Shown in pieces: positions 1 through 14,402 of a DNA stretch of 60,000 bases. Location: NCBI RefSeq assembly GCF_964204645.1, contig NC_134030.1:8556278-8616277 (forward strand), given 5' to 3'. Under the pieces are notes generated by a model. The model made no database searches, had not been told where the DNA came from, and saw only the letters and a program-made list of their open reading frames with translations. The translations under genes and the position numbers were made by a program. How positions within the stretch are numbered: position 1 is the first letter of the stretch; the number at the start of each line of letters is the position of its first letter. Source of the stretch: Tubulanus polymorphus. Taxonomy: Eukaryota; Nemertea; Palaeonemertea; Tubulaniformes; Tubulanidae.

Positions 1-159
1 CCAATCGCCGACTTTCAACCAGTCGGGCCCGTGCCACCATAGTGTTGAATTGACCAGTTGATGAGTGGTTATACCGCGTGTTAGTACGTAGATCCGCTGG
101 ATTATCTTGAGTCGGTACGTAATTCAATTCCACATCGAGATTGTTTAGCTTCAAGGAGT

Positions 160-2847
160 TTATCTCGTGCACCCGATTTTGAACGAAACGTATATGCTCG
201 ATTTCATATCGTTAGCTACCGTGCTCTTATCTTTGTCCAAATGTGATTTTATGACGGCATTGAGAATAAACGGCGAGCACGCTGCTCCGAATAATACAGA
301 TTTAAATTGATACGTAATGAATTTGCTTTCGTGGTCGTTTGGATCGCTTAGCCAGAAAAATTTCGTGAATTTCCGGTCTGGCTCGGCTAGGCCCACTTGA
401 AGAAAGGCCTTTTCGATGTCGCTACTAAGTCCAACGTCGCATGTACGAAAGTTCATCAAGATCGAACCAAGATCGTTAAGCAGTAGCGGTCCTTTTTCCA
501 GGCAGTCATTTAAACTCGGAGACTGACGCGTACGGAAGCTACAATCGTAGACGACGCGAATTGGTGTTGTAGCTGAGTCTTTCTTCACCGAGTGGTGCGG
601 TATATAATGCCCTTCGGATTCGTTTTCCTCGTGGATCGACTCGATGAATCCACGCGCTATTTGATCTTCGATAATTCGATCATAGATTTTTCGGGTATCG
701 TTATTTAGTTTCCTGACCATCGCTCGCGTTCGGTTGGCTGTGTTCAGTCTATTGGTCGGTAATGGAGGGTGTTCCGGCCTCCATGGTAGCTGCGCAACGT
801 ATTGGTTTCCCGCCATTTCGATACAATCCGTCGCGTAATTTTCAAACGTAAGTTCTTCGTTTATCGGGTGTTTTATCCCGAGTGTTTCGACTCTCCAAAA
901 GTTTTCGAGTTGGTCTCGTTCATGAGTATCATCGGTGAGGATAAAGTTCGCGTAGTCACGACGGTCGTGACTCGAGTTTTTTAGCGGACCCGAAAGAAGA
1001 TAACCGAGTTTTGACGCAACCGCTGTGGGGCCGTTGCCCCTGACGACTTTGTCCTCAACTAAGGACCAGTAGTAGTCGGATCCAATTAATAGAGCGATTT
1101 CGAACGATTCACGACCGCTTACAGGGTGCGCCAGTTTCAGACCCGATAGATAATGTAAATTACGTGTATCTTTGATGTGACTACTCATAGGTGTCGTAAT
1201 GTTCGATTTTACGAGTGCGCTTATCGGCACGTCTCCAGTTTCGGTTTTAATGGCTAACTTGACCCGGTCGTATTTCCTTTGTTTAGATTTAGTATCTCCG
1301 AAGATCGAAAGATTCAGTATTTCGCTCGACTCCGGTTTCAAGTTTAATTTCACGGCTGTTTCCTCCGTGATCCATGTTCGGGTCGAGCCTTCATCAAACA
1401 ATATGCTGACGGTCTCGGAGTTTTGCTGTTTTTCATCAGTAATTTCAGCAACAGCTGTCTTTAAGATGACTGGCGTCGATACGGTGATTGAGTCTTGTGA
1501 ATTTAGCACGCTGATGTACATTTGCCTGTCATCGCATCGCGGGTTCTGATCGTTATGACCAGCTGATTGTGGTTTTTTGCCGCATAGAGATGTATGGTGT
1601 TTATCTGAACATACGGAACAGCTATAGCGTGACCTGCAATCTCTGGCTTTGTGATTTTTTCTCAAACAATTTCGGCAGAGATTTTATCTTTTCACTATAT
1701 CCATCCGTTTTTCCAGAGTGTTATAGATCAGACAATCCCTTGATTTGTGGTCTTTCTTGCAGTAGTTACATTGAATTTTATAATTACGGTCTAGACGGCT
1801 TGTTTGATTTCGTTTTCTGTGATGAATTAATAACGACGTGTCTGTGGTTTCGTCTTCTGAATCGCTGATGAGCACACTTTGAATGGCTTGTCCTGCCAGA
1901 CCCGCTTGAATCTCTTTCTGTAACGCTTTCTTCAATTCAGTTAAATTCCATGCTGAATCACCATGGTCGCGTGTGATCTGAGTTTTAATTCCCGATGGGA
2001 GTTTCTCGAATATGACTGGAATCAGGAGATCCCCATAGCTTTCCTCGGTCTTACCGAGAGATTTTAGACCCCTGATATAGCCTTCCAGTTCATCGTAGAA
2101 CTTTTTCATCTGTTGTACATTTTCGCGTGGTTTTGGCAATTCCCACAATGCCTTCATATAAACGTTGATCAATTTATGAGTTTGTCCGTACCTGTTTTTC
2201 AAGAGTTCAATGGCTTCGACGTAGTTGTTATTGGTCAGTGATAAGCCCTCGACGCATCGGGCCGCTTCTCCGCTGAGTTGCGCACGAAGATACTGGAATT
2301 TTTGGATGTCGTCTAATCCGGTATCGTTGTGGATAGCTGATTCGAATGCATCTATAAAGCCGATCCATTGTAGTAAATCCCCGCTGAATGTCGGTAAATG
2401 TAACTTAGGTAGATTGACTTGCCTTGATTTGTTGTTAATCGGTTGATGGGTTGTCGTTGTCGTCGGTTTCGTGTCGTTATTGAACGTTTCAATAAAGAAT
2501 CTATACTTTTGTATTTCGATAATCCGTTCGAATGCGAAATCATCTGCTTCTGCGATAGATGATTGTAGATTTTCATCAGGCGTCAACGAGAGAATTGTTT
2601 GATCTAGTTCTTGGATGAGGTTTAGCTTTGCGACCGCTGATGATATGATTGCTACCAGATCTTGAACTTCGGCTAGGCCTACTTCTGTTGATCCGGATTT
2701 TAGGCTCTGGTAGACCTCTTCTGCACGATTGAGGTATTTAGATAACTGCCCTCGGTGGGCCAACCGAGATGCTGTAGGACGCTTCGTTTGGTCCATTTCG
2801 TTTTGACGCTCAGTTTTGTCATTCGCATTTTTCGATGTCGTCGACAT
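160..2847 (-). pseudogene. BEL/Pao gag-pol pseudogene
   Basis: The gag start is taken at 2845-2847, just inside the putative primer-binding site. The upstream in-frame codons belong to the LTR/leader. Gag carries a DUF1759-like core (motif LPTFSGDLLQW) and a CCHC knuckle (CNYCKKDHKSRDC). A TAA at 1684-1686 breaks the frame, and the same frame resumes at once with two more Cys/His knuckles. Next come the protease motif FDEGSTRTWI and an RT region (YDCSFR, LSSDIEKAFLQV, QFKSVLFGAACSPF). The frame ends at 160 after SSIYV because the sequence jumps to a segment reading FVQNRVHEI...VPTQDNPADL, normally found at the end of RNase H. The stretch with the RT YxDD box is therefore deleted. This is inactive sequence with no cellular role. 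Confidence 0.88.
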
Positions 2848-2848
2848 A

Positions 2849-2866
2849 ATCCTGGTCACGGCACCA
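2849..2866 (-). other. Putative retrotransposon primer-binding site
   Basis: On the minus strand the 18 bases begin TGGTGCCGTGACC, the complement of a tRNA 3' end finishing in CCA. They lie two bases after a plausible LTR end (..CATCACA) and just upstream of the gag ATG. This is the expected position and form of an LTR-element primer-binding site. The tRNA species is not assigned. Confidence 0.6.
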
Positions 2867-2867
2867 A

Positions 2868-3097
2868 ATGTGATGGAGTGACTATCACCACAGAGAGTTG
2901 ACCAGATCCGAAGGAGTAAAGTCGAAGAGCGTGTTGTATTTTGTGAATCTAAACAGCATCTGACTTTATTACTACAGTATAGGGTTACAGTATAGTACAC
3001 ATGGCGCGAAACAGCAACCAATCATATAAGAGAGACATCAACGAATCATATAAGAGAACCAACACATGTCGTTCTCGACAAGTTAGTCATGTCTACA
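2868..3097 (-). repeat. Putative 5' LTR of the BEL/Pao copy
   Basis: The segment begins TGTAGACATG and ends in CATCACA on the minus strand, directly before the primer-binding site. It carries an AATAAA signal (minus, near 2966) and a short duplicated stretch around AATCATATAAGAGA. No partner LTR is in the window, so the outer boundary rests only on the TG..CA convention. Confidence 0.45.
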
Positions 3098-3165
3098 ATG
3101 TGTGCAATTCACCAAAGATGCTACTTTTTCCGCACCTAAAAAGCTCGCTCTTGCTTTCGGTTCTA

Positions 3166-3977
3166 CAGTCATACCTCGATTTACCCCCCCCCCCCCCACA
3201 TTCACCGCCAACCTCGCCTACCGCCTGGATTTCATGGGTAACTGAACATTTGTATCTAAAATGTGGGAAAACCCAGATTTACGGCCCCTCGCATACCGCC
3301 ACCGCCAACGAAATCTCCTAGTACAATCCTATACAAATGTATTACAATATTTCCCGATTTACCGCCATGTAAAAGTCGAGTAATTTGATCTATTATAATT
3401 ACGATACGCCACCATAAAACTATTCCGATTACCTCGTTCATAGATCCGATGACCACCTCACTTTGTTGCAAGTCTAGCCCTCCAATAAGGTACGGTAATT
3501 AAAACTATTTCATTAGATGGCACCGAAACCGAAACGAATTGAATTAAAAAGAAAAACGGGAGGAATAAAGATCCATCGCAATAGAAAAATAGCTGACCAT
3601 TATTTTGATGGAATAAGACAGTGATTTACAGGGATATTTGCATTAAAGGCGGCGTACAGTGGCGTGCGTCTATCTACGAATCGATCTTACAGAGCGATTG
3701 GTATCGTAGTATGAACAATCAATGTTGCATGTGATATGATTCCTATTCTAGTCTACGATGTTTTCCTGATGATCATGTGCCCCGATGTTATGTAAAATGT
3801 TTTTAATTGTAAAAGGATGTTTTTTTCAGTTTTTTTTTTTCTTTATTCATCGCATCAATATACATCGTAGCCTACTGAGCAGATGATAGGTTAGTTATTT
3901 GAGTGACTCTACATAAACCCCGATTTACCGCCAAAATCAGGAATCCCCAAGGGTGGCGTTAAATCGAGGTATGACTG
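3166..3977. mobile_element. Non-autonomous pogo/Tigger-like DNA transposon
   Basis: The ends are inverted copies starting CAGTCATACCTCGATTTA, flanked on both sides by TA (3164-3165 and 3978-3979), the target duplication of Tc1/mariner/pogo elements. The terminal sequence resembles the known CAGGCATACCTCG end of Tigger elements. The 812-bp interior has no transposase reading frame. It contains several copies of GATTTACCGCC in both halves and a 14-C run at 3184-3197. The fit is a MITE-like deletion derivative mobilised in trans. Confidence 0.85.
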
Positions 3978-3979
3978 TA

Positions 3980-5068
3980 CATCCATACGGTATCTACTGT
4001 AGTGTCTTGGATTACTTTTTGGAAGGTGACGATTCTAGTAATACATGTACTTAGTCTGAATACCAGTCGTTGTTACCGGTTCCCTAAAACCGGTTGTTTG
4101 TAGAACGACGGCTAGGTACTATTAATTCATTCAGTCAATATAAGCCTGTTCTTCGAATGGTGATAATGTCAATAAGTCCAAGCAGCGGATTTATAACTGC
4201 ATTTCTCCCCCGAAACTCACAAAACTAGTCGGACAATTTTCACTAATAATATATAGCATTTGTATTTATTTAATGCACAGTGTTACATGATCACTTGGAA
4301 TACATAGCACATCATGACAAGAGGAGAAATGAAAACGATACAGTACAAAAACCGTCCCCGCCGTACATAATTTTTTTTGTCGTTTCATTCAACGTTATTC
4401 GACTACTGGCTTACATAAGCATATGCGAAATTTAGTCAATTTCGAATGCTGACACATGACTTTTGAGCATCTTCGGAAAACCTTAACATTAATTATCCTC
4501 ACGGAATGATTATTCTTAATATTATCACAATTCAGATTTTATCGACGATTATTGTATTGCCTTTGAATAAAAAAATATTCAAATCCGCCGCATGCATAAT
4601 CTCGAATAAATGACTCTGACAGAGACAGTTAAAGTAAAATTCACCACTAAGTTTGAAGGAAACTTAGGTTAAATCATACTCTTCCACGGAATGTTTCTTT
4701 AGTCCAACTTAAGCCTGTAATTGATTTTAAGCATACCTGTATTTCACAAATCTATGTTGAGCAAATAATACTACAGTAAAACGTACCTGTATTGGGCAAG
4801 GTTTGGGTTTTAAGCTTTTTTGTAAACAATTACGATATTCGGCTCAAGTATACAACCTTTGATTCTATTGCATTTACTATTGCTTTTGTAATCTAAATCA
4901 TGTCTGTTTATCGGTATTAGACTGGGGGTTTACGACAATCTAGACAGCACAGTGTCTGACTAGGGGTTAAAAATCAGTGCATGGACCTATTAGCCTACGT
5001 TAATTACAATAAAATGACATTATTATGCTTATGAGGGAGGGTGTACAGCATTTATTATCAAGCAATGC
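3980..5068. other. Intergenic, no gene seen
   Basis: AT-rich sequence between the Tigger-like element and the 3' end of the GST gene. I see no convincing exon, RNA gene or repeat here. Confidence 0.6.
5051..5056 (-). terminator. Poly(A) signal of the GST gene
   Basis: AATAAA on the minus strand, 13 bases past the GST stop codon. Confidence 0.7.
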
Positions 5069-7452
5069 CTAAAATCGCCAATAGGCCATCTTGTTATTGC
5101 AGGGCATATTCTTGTCGTATTTTGTTGTCGACATGTACTCCTTTATCTGTGGGAGAGCCTGTAAAAAGAAATAGAGAACGTACTGTAGTTAAGCGAGAAA
5201 AATTTCAATCTTATTCATCGAAAGCAGATATTGGCCGAACTGTTTTCTTTGCGAAGTCTTTCAAGCTTAGATAAAATTAATACCTTGCTTCTCATTTCTG
5301 CCGAGCTTATAAGTTGACCCAGCAGGCCACCTATATACCCTGTACATGTAACTTTTTTTAAAAATCATGATCAATTTTACCATAACACAACTGGCAGCTA
5401 TAGAAAAGAACTGGATTACGGATTTTATTGCACTTTACAAAATGACCCGACCGATTAGGAGAAACAAGGTATCATTTTTGTTTAGCTCAAGTATTATCTT
5501 ACCTCGAATCTGTCGAGGAACTTCGCCAGATTAGCATAGTTGTCGAGTAGTTTGCTGCCATACATGAGTCTATGTTCATGAAGTAACTCGTACATCGGGA
5601 AATCAACGACGCTTATCTATATCAAAAGAATTGGAAGTGTTGGTATAATTTGGTCAGCTTAAGGGGCAAACTCACAAAGTAAGCAGTAGGTACGATGAGG
5701 GCATCCTTCGTTTTTTCAGATGCAGACACAATCTCAGTACAACTACCCATGCAGTCAGCTACAAAGCCTTACCTTCTCGCCGGCAAACCAGGAACTGTCA
5801 CCCAAGAACTTGTCGAAGCCTTTGAGATGTGGAACAAGGTCATTTTCCAAATATGTTTTCTTGCATTCCTCCTGCAATTTGGAATTTCAATGAGTTGTTT
5901 AATTTGACTATATGGGTTCAGCCCACGAAATGGAGGAAATCTATGAATCATACAAACTTACAAAGGGTCCTTTTGGAGCATAGCACAACCTGACAAAACC
6001 GTTACGGAAGTCCATAGCCTGGTTTTCCATTATGTCAACTTTAATTTTTTCTTTTTCAGTAGTTCCACCTGTTGAGATAAATAACAAGGCAGATGCAAGA
6101 GCCCTATAACAGCATTAGAATTAACTCCAGCACATAATAAGGCGGAAACCATCAGCAGAGTGAGGGAGAGAGGGTTTACCAATGCCTTTCTAGCAACTAG
6201 AATTAATTACTTACACAAATCGTGTTTCCTGCCGATATATCTGAGGATTGCATTGCTTTGGGTGATCTTGACATCTCCATCAATGTAATAGGGTAACTAG
6301 AAAGACAGAATCAGCTAGCCAGATTTCATTTATATCTAAATTTAAAGTGTCTGTAAAAGTACACACTCATAAAATCAAGATAGTACCATAAGTCTAAAGT
6401 TCATTTGTGACTCAAATATTGCATTGTTTGCACGTTTAAATTGCTCTTAGAACTTACATTTGGAAAATCCAGACCAAGGCTATACTTGACATTAAACCAA
6501 CAGTCTTTGTTGTAGTCTGGAGCTGAAAAGAAGGGAGCAGGCTTACAGAAATCATTTTCTCAGAATACAGATCTCAAATTCTCCAATACTCTAAGATTGG
6601 GAAACTTCAAACCTTAACCCCCATAGACCTGAACTCTATAGGCATGACAGGTAGATATTTCAACAAGCCAAAATCAGGTCATCAATTGTTTTTTAGTCAA
6701 TCACAACGTAATCTTCAATCCAGTCTACAATAGAACCAGTTTAATCAATTTACCTTCACCGCATTCAAGTTTCTTGTCTGTAAACTCAATGCCACAATAC
6801 GCGAGGAGGAATCGAATAGGCTGGGCAAGCTGAAACAGAAAATAAGAACCATTAAGAAAGCTATCAAAATCATTTCCAAACAACAAGCCCGGACAGGCTA
6901 AATTAGGCAGGTTCTAGAATAGAAGCACATGTCTAAAGATGGTAATTAGGCCTATCCATGCCAGTGGTGTGTCACAATCACAGGAAGGCCTAAGCTTGAC
7001 CAGCCTGCCGAATGTATACATGGCAGTTTTGAGGTATCATCGGTTTGTAAAAAGTCATTTTGAGGGGAAGAAAATTCGTTTTGGCAGGTCGTCCTTTAAG
7101 TGTAATCCCCTCTCTAATCATTGGTGGTTGATAATTGGATTTATGTGAAAATACCCGATCGTGAAACAAAACCAGACAGGTTATTAAGGAGGATTAATCA
7201 GAATCTTAAAAAAAAGATCGAGAGGCAGTCTCCTGGTCTCACTCTCAAGCATTTAGTCAGTTGACTGGTTAACCCGTCGTTGACCAGTTGACAACGGGAT
7301 GTTCTCTTAACACCTCTCACCCACAAGACATGGGGGTAAAAAGACAATATGTCAGATACACAAAAGCAAGCTAAACTTTTACAAAAGAGCTAAAATTAGC
7401 TTACCCCTCGGATATCCCAGTAGCACAAAATAGGCTTTTTATCCCCGGACAT
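5069..7452 (-). CDS. Mu-class glutathione S-transferase, 8 exons, 226 aa
   Basis: This cytosolic enzyme conjugates glutathione to electrophiles. Coding exons on the minus strand are 7405-7452, 6754-6829, 6458-6522, 6215-6296, 5962-6068, 5773-5871, 5503-5616 and 5069-5158. Every junction is GT..AG and the frame closes to 226 codons plus TAG. The N-terminal thioredoxin-like domain starts MSGDKKPILCYWDIRG, where Tyr11 matches the catalytic Tyr of Mu enzymes. The glutathione-binding QSNAI lies at residues 76-80. The helical C-terminal domain includes KIKVDIMENQAMD, WFAGEK and the VVDFPMYELLHEHRLM block. Length is close to the usual 217-220. An AATAAA signal (minus) lies at 5051-5056, 13 bases past the stop. 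The class is firm; the paralogue is not assigned. Confidence 0.95.
5301..5485. repeat. Dispersed repeat R2, copy 1
   Basis: It lies in the last GST intron. It shares an ordered series of blocks with 50941-51120 (GTTGACCC, TCATGATCAA, then ATTAGGAGAAACAAGGTATC). No coding capacity. Confidence 0.75.
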
Positions 7453-7519
7453 TGTTCGATGTAGGCGGTGTAAACTGCTAAATGGAACTGAGCGATGACA
7501 AAGCGGATATCAGATATTC

Positions 7520-7560
7520 ATTCCAGGGTCGCGTAGTAGCATTGCTGGCAAGGTTCGAAT
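7520..7560 (+). repeat. Isolated tRNA-type B-box (SINE-like fragment)
   Basis: GCATTGCTGGCAAGGTTCGAATCCCAC contains a perfect B-box (GGTTCGAATCC). It resembles the tRNA-like units near 27.8 and 28.1 kb. I could not fold a whole cloverleaf around it. Confidence 0.4.
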
Positions 7561-7977
7561 CCCACTGAATTCGCTTTTCGGAGATTCATTAGAGAAAATT
7601 CGGGAAAAAATTCCTTTTCTTTCAGTTATCAAAAATGTTGATGGGACTTTTTTCACGAAATTCTTTTTAGATTTAAAGCTAGTCTAGTACCTAGCCGTTG
7701 TTCCGTTGTAGGAAACCTGTAACAACTGGTATTCAGACTAAGTTAAAGCCTTTTTCCTACTCAATGTAGACTGATAATCTCAGTATTTCATATTAATCGA
7801 ATTCGAGTTCAGAAAGTTGCACTAAGTTAGTTTAACATCGATTGTTAAATCATTAATCGTGGGTTTTGCTCATTTAAATAATTAGTGACGCTCAATGTAG
7901 ATCTTATCTAATTCATCAAAAAGACGGTACTCGAGGGTTTATTGAGTTCCTCTTGTAGCTTTTCAAATTTGTCATTT

Positions 7978-8690
7978 TATAAATAATAAATAATAAATTT
8001 ATTTCCACAATAAAATTACAACATGTCATAAAGAGATATACAAATATGAAATGTTTTAATATAAAGTGGAGGAGATTAGATGAAGCCAATGAAGGCTTAT
8101 AAAATCTCTAATCCCCTAGCATACAGCGATTCACTCAACTCATACTCACATGCAGTCATACACCTTCACCCAACATGCACCCACACACGTAGTCACTCAG
8201 GCGGTCAATCACACTATCTTTCATTCACTCTTACAATCTGGTAATAGATGGCAGATACAGACAGATTAATTACAAATTCATTAGATACAATTTAAGTTTT
8301 CTTTTGAAAGTATCTATACACGACAGTTGTTTTAAACTTTTTGGCAAATTATTCCAGACAACAGGACCAGAAATTTTTACTGTGAATTGTGTTTTGTTAG
8401 TCCGAAATCTGGCAACACGAAAAGAATTCATATTTCTGGTTGAATACGAGTGTATATCAACATTCTTTTTGAAATACCGATTAAAGGAATTTGGCAATTT
8501 TGAATTATTGAATTTGAACATAAATAGACTTAATTGAAATTTTGTAATATGTCTAAATTTTAGGATATTCAATTTTTGAAGATAGGGTCAGTGTGTTCTA
8601 GGAAATGAGACTTATTAACTATTCTTACTGCTCTTTTTTGTAGTAGAATTAGTGGATTTAGCTTGTTTGCATAATTATCCCGGCGTTTAC
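7978..8690 (-). mobile_element. 5'-truncated LINE, end of reverse transcriptase ORF and 3' tail
   Basis: On the minus strand, 8270-8570 encodes the C-terminal region typical of CR1/L2/Jockey-type LINE ORF2 proteins: a block with HSYSTRN, RTNKTQFTVKISGPVVWNNL and FKRKLKLYL. Just upstream, in another frame, 8577-8690 reads NNYANKLNPLILLQKRAVRIV, also a LINE motif. A one-base frameshift near 8577 therefore separates the two parts. The 3' end carries a TTTATTATTTATT-like tail at 7978-8000, as in LINEs with microsatellite tails. The copy is 5' truncated near 8690 and cannot move by itself. Confidence 0.85.
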
Positions 8691-8762
8691 GACTTTAGGA
8701 CTTGGAATTAGGCTATATAGACTTTTGAAATTCTCTCGGGATGTTTATTTCATTTCACCTGC

Positions 8763-9104
8763 AAATAGGCCAAGAAATTTGGAAAAGGCCTAAGGATTAC
8801 AAGTATTCTTGCTTGTTTCAATTTTGGGAAAATAAATTTCATTATCGGCAATCAGCTGTAATTCTTTCTATGAATTATATATCGACGTGGAAGTATCCCT
8901 ATGTTCAATTCTCACAGCGACCACTTACACCTATATACAAAAAAGTAGGCCAAACAATTTAAAAAGCAGGATCAGGCATTGGGATCACAAGTATTCTTGT
9001 TTTTAGTCAATGTTGGGAAAATAAATCTCATTTCATTATCAATCAGCTTGAATTCTTCTATGAATTATATCAACGTGAAAGTACCCCTATGTTCAATTTT
9101 CGGC
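8763..9104. repeat. Tandem duplication, two ~160-bp units
   Basis: Unit 1 (8763-8925) and unit 2 (8943-9104) share blocks such as CAAGTATTCTTG, TTGGGAAAATAAAT, TTCTATGAATTATAT and CCCTATGTTCAATT in the same order. Differences are scattered, so the duplication is not recent. Confidence 0.8.
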
Positions 9105-9202
9105 CGGGGCGCTTGCTTATCGAATGGCTGTAATTAATGGTATCAATGCAGTCTAGTGATAACGATGATAATTCTAATGGAAATTCATATCAATTTAGTT
9201 TC

Positions 9203-9271
9203 TATAAATAAGTAACTTGCACTGCGGGACACCCAACATCTTTAGTCTCTCCCGGGAATCGAGAATTTTAG
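9203..9271 (+). promoter_or_regulatory. TATA box and non-coding first exon of the helical-protein gene
   Basis: TATAAATA at 9203-9210 is followed about 60 bases later by a splice donor (TTTTAG|GTGAAT at 9271/9272). The matching acceptor TTTTTTGCAG ends at 9425, 14 bases before the ATG. A TATA-driven leader exon with an intron in the 5' UTR is inferred from this. Confidence 0.5.
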
Positions 9272-9439
9272 GTGAATATATTTTGCAGTCCTTTACCGTA
9301 GCGCTTCCGCTGTTCTCCGTTTCGTATTTGTATCCCAATCGCTGTTTATTGTTCGTGCGACGCTATTGACACGGTCGCATGAAAATAAAAGGACAGCGAT
9401 GATTGATCTATGTGATTTTTTGCAGTTTCTTCAGATAAG

Positions 9440-13023
<3,584 letters not shown>

Positions 13024-13040
13024 AAATCATATTTATTTCG

Positions 13041-13046
13041 AATAAA
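13041..13046 (+). terminator. Poly(A) signal of the helical-protein gene
   Basis: AATAAA 18 bases after the TAA stop. Confidence 0.7.
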
Positions 13047-13049
13047 TTG

Positions 13050-14050
13050 CATTTTCGTAAAATATCACTGTTAGTTTTGTCCACTTTCTTCATGTTTCTT
13101 CTTTAATTCTTCTTTAATGCAGAATGCCCACAAAATATGCTGCAAAACAATACTATTCTTTGATTTTAATTGATTGCCCACTTGCTTGTGGTTAAAGTGG
13201 CATTTGTTGATATACCTTTGGGTATGACATAGATTCCTGATGTATCTTCAAGTAATGGACATCCGTTGGTTTATTCAAACGAACCAAACCGATTTATTCA
13301 AATCTTTTAGCTCTACAACCAACCTGGAGAAATTGCCTGAAAACACAGTTTCGTTCCCACGAAAAGATTATTTAATCCCACGAAGGAAACACTTAATGTC
13401 CCGTTCAAGGCTCCGTGAAATCTGAATTATGAGTTCTGGGAAATATTACACCCATTATTGTTTTTCTTGATTCGATCTATACATCGGATAAGCAAAACAA
13501 CGAATCCACCACCATAAAGAACGATCATCGATGAATATTCTGTGGCTATCGAAGTTAGCCCCCAGTAAAAATAAGTACCGGTATATACAAGACTATACAA
13601 CCACGTCAAAAATCTCCATCAGTTTATTCATCTAAAAGGTGAACACTTACGTGTTATCTGCGTGGAAAACGAACGTTTAGGGGTGGATCTTAGTTCACGC
13701 CAGATCTGCACGAAAAATGGCGTACGGGCAAACTATTGGGACAATATTGCGGACAAAAGGTCTTAATGAATACCGAACGCTGCTCTTAAAGGTTGGAGCT
13801 GGCATCGATGTAATATCGCTTACTGCGACTGATATGACTAGATTTCTTTGTAAATAGTAATACGGCTATCCGATGACACAGCGATGAAATATCACCATCA
13901 CCTATTTCAAAAACTAAATGTTAAGCTGAATTGTGGTGTTTTAACTTCACTTTAATTTTTAATCTATTCCATAAGAAGCATGTTGGATGCTCATTTTTCA
14001 CCAATCTTTTTATATTGTCAACTAAATAATCACGTCAGCAAACTGTTGAG
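13050..14050. other. Spacer between the two helical-protein genes
   Basis: No gene or repeat recognised before the candidate exon at 14058. Confidence 0.5.
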
Positions 14051-14057
14051 ATTACAG

Positions 14058-14162
14058 ATTCACTCTTGGCCGGTCACTGGTCTCGCCAATCCAGGGTTTA
14101 TGGGTCCCGCATTGGGAAAAAGAAACATCGAACCCGCTTATAATGCCCTGCGCGGCGCTTAG
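14058..14162 (+). CDS. Candidate terminal exon with a Gly-Lys-Arg site
   Basis: After an acceptor-like ATTACAG (14051-14057), an open frame of 34 codons runs to a TAG. It contains GFMGPALGKRNIEPAY. GKR is the usual signal for cleavage and C-terminal amidation of a peptide, but no signal-peptide exon could be linked to it. It may be a relic of another copy of the neighbouring secreted-protein genes, an orphan peptide exon, or chance. Confidence 0.3.
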   Translation: MHSWPVTGLANPGFMGPALGKRNIEPAYNALRGA

Positions 14163-14402
14163 CTTGATTGATTGTAATCAAAGCAAACATAAAAAGGTTA
14201 GCCATGACCGAATCAGCGATGCTGGCGATGTAGGTAGGCTACGTACTACTACAATCGGTTGATAAGAATGTTATAGTCAATTAGTATGAAAATGGCAATA
14301 CTATCACCAATTAGCGGAAATATCACATACGGCTCATTCACATTGATATGTCTATAAGAATATTTGTTATGAACGAGTTGACTCCTAACTTCTAAATCCC
14401 TC

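Larger units (their letters stand above)
1..3097 (-). mobile_element. Degenerate BEL/Pao LTR retrotransposon, 3' part outside the window
   Basis: Read on the minus strand, the order is a putative 5' LTR (about 2868-3097), a primer-binding-like site, gag with zinc knuckles, a DUF1758-type aspartic protease, reverse transcriptase, and then the tail of the RNase H/linker region running off the window start. This domain order and the DUF1759-like gag are those of BEL/Pao elements. The copy is dead. It has an in-frame stop between gag zinc knuckles, a large internal deletion that removes the RT catalytic core and most of RNase H, and a frameshift near position 40. The 3' LTR and integrase are not visible. 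Confidence 0.9.
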
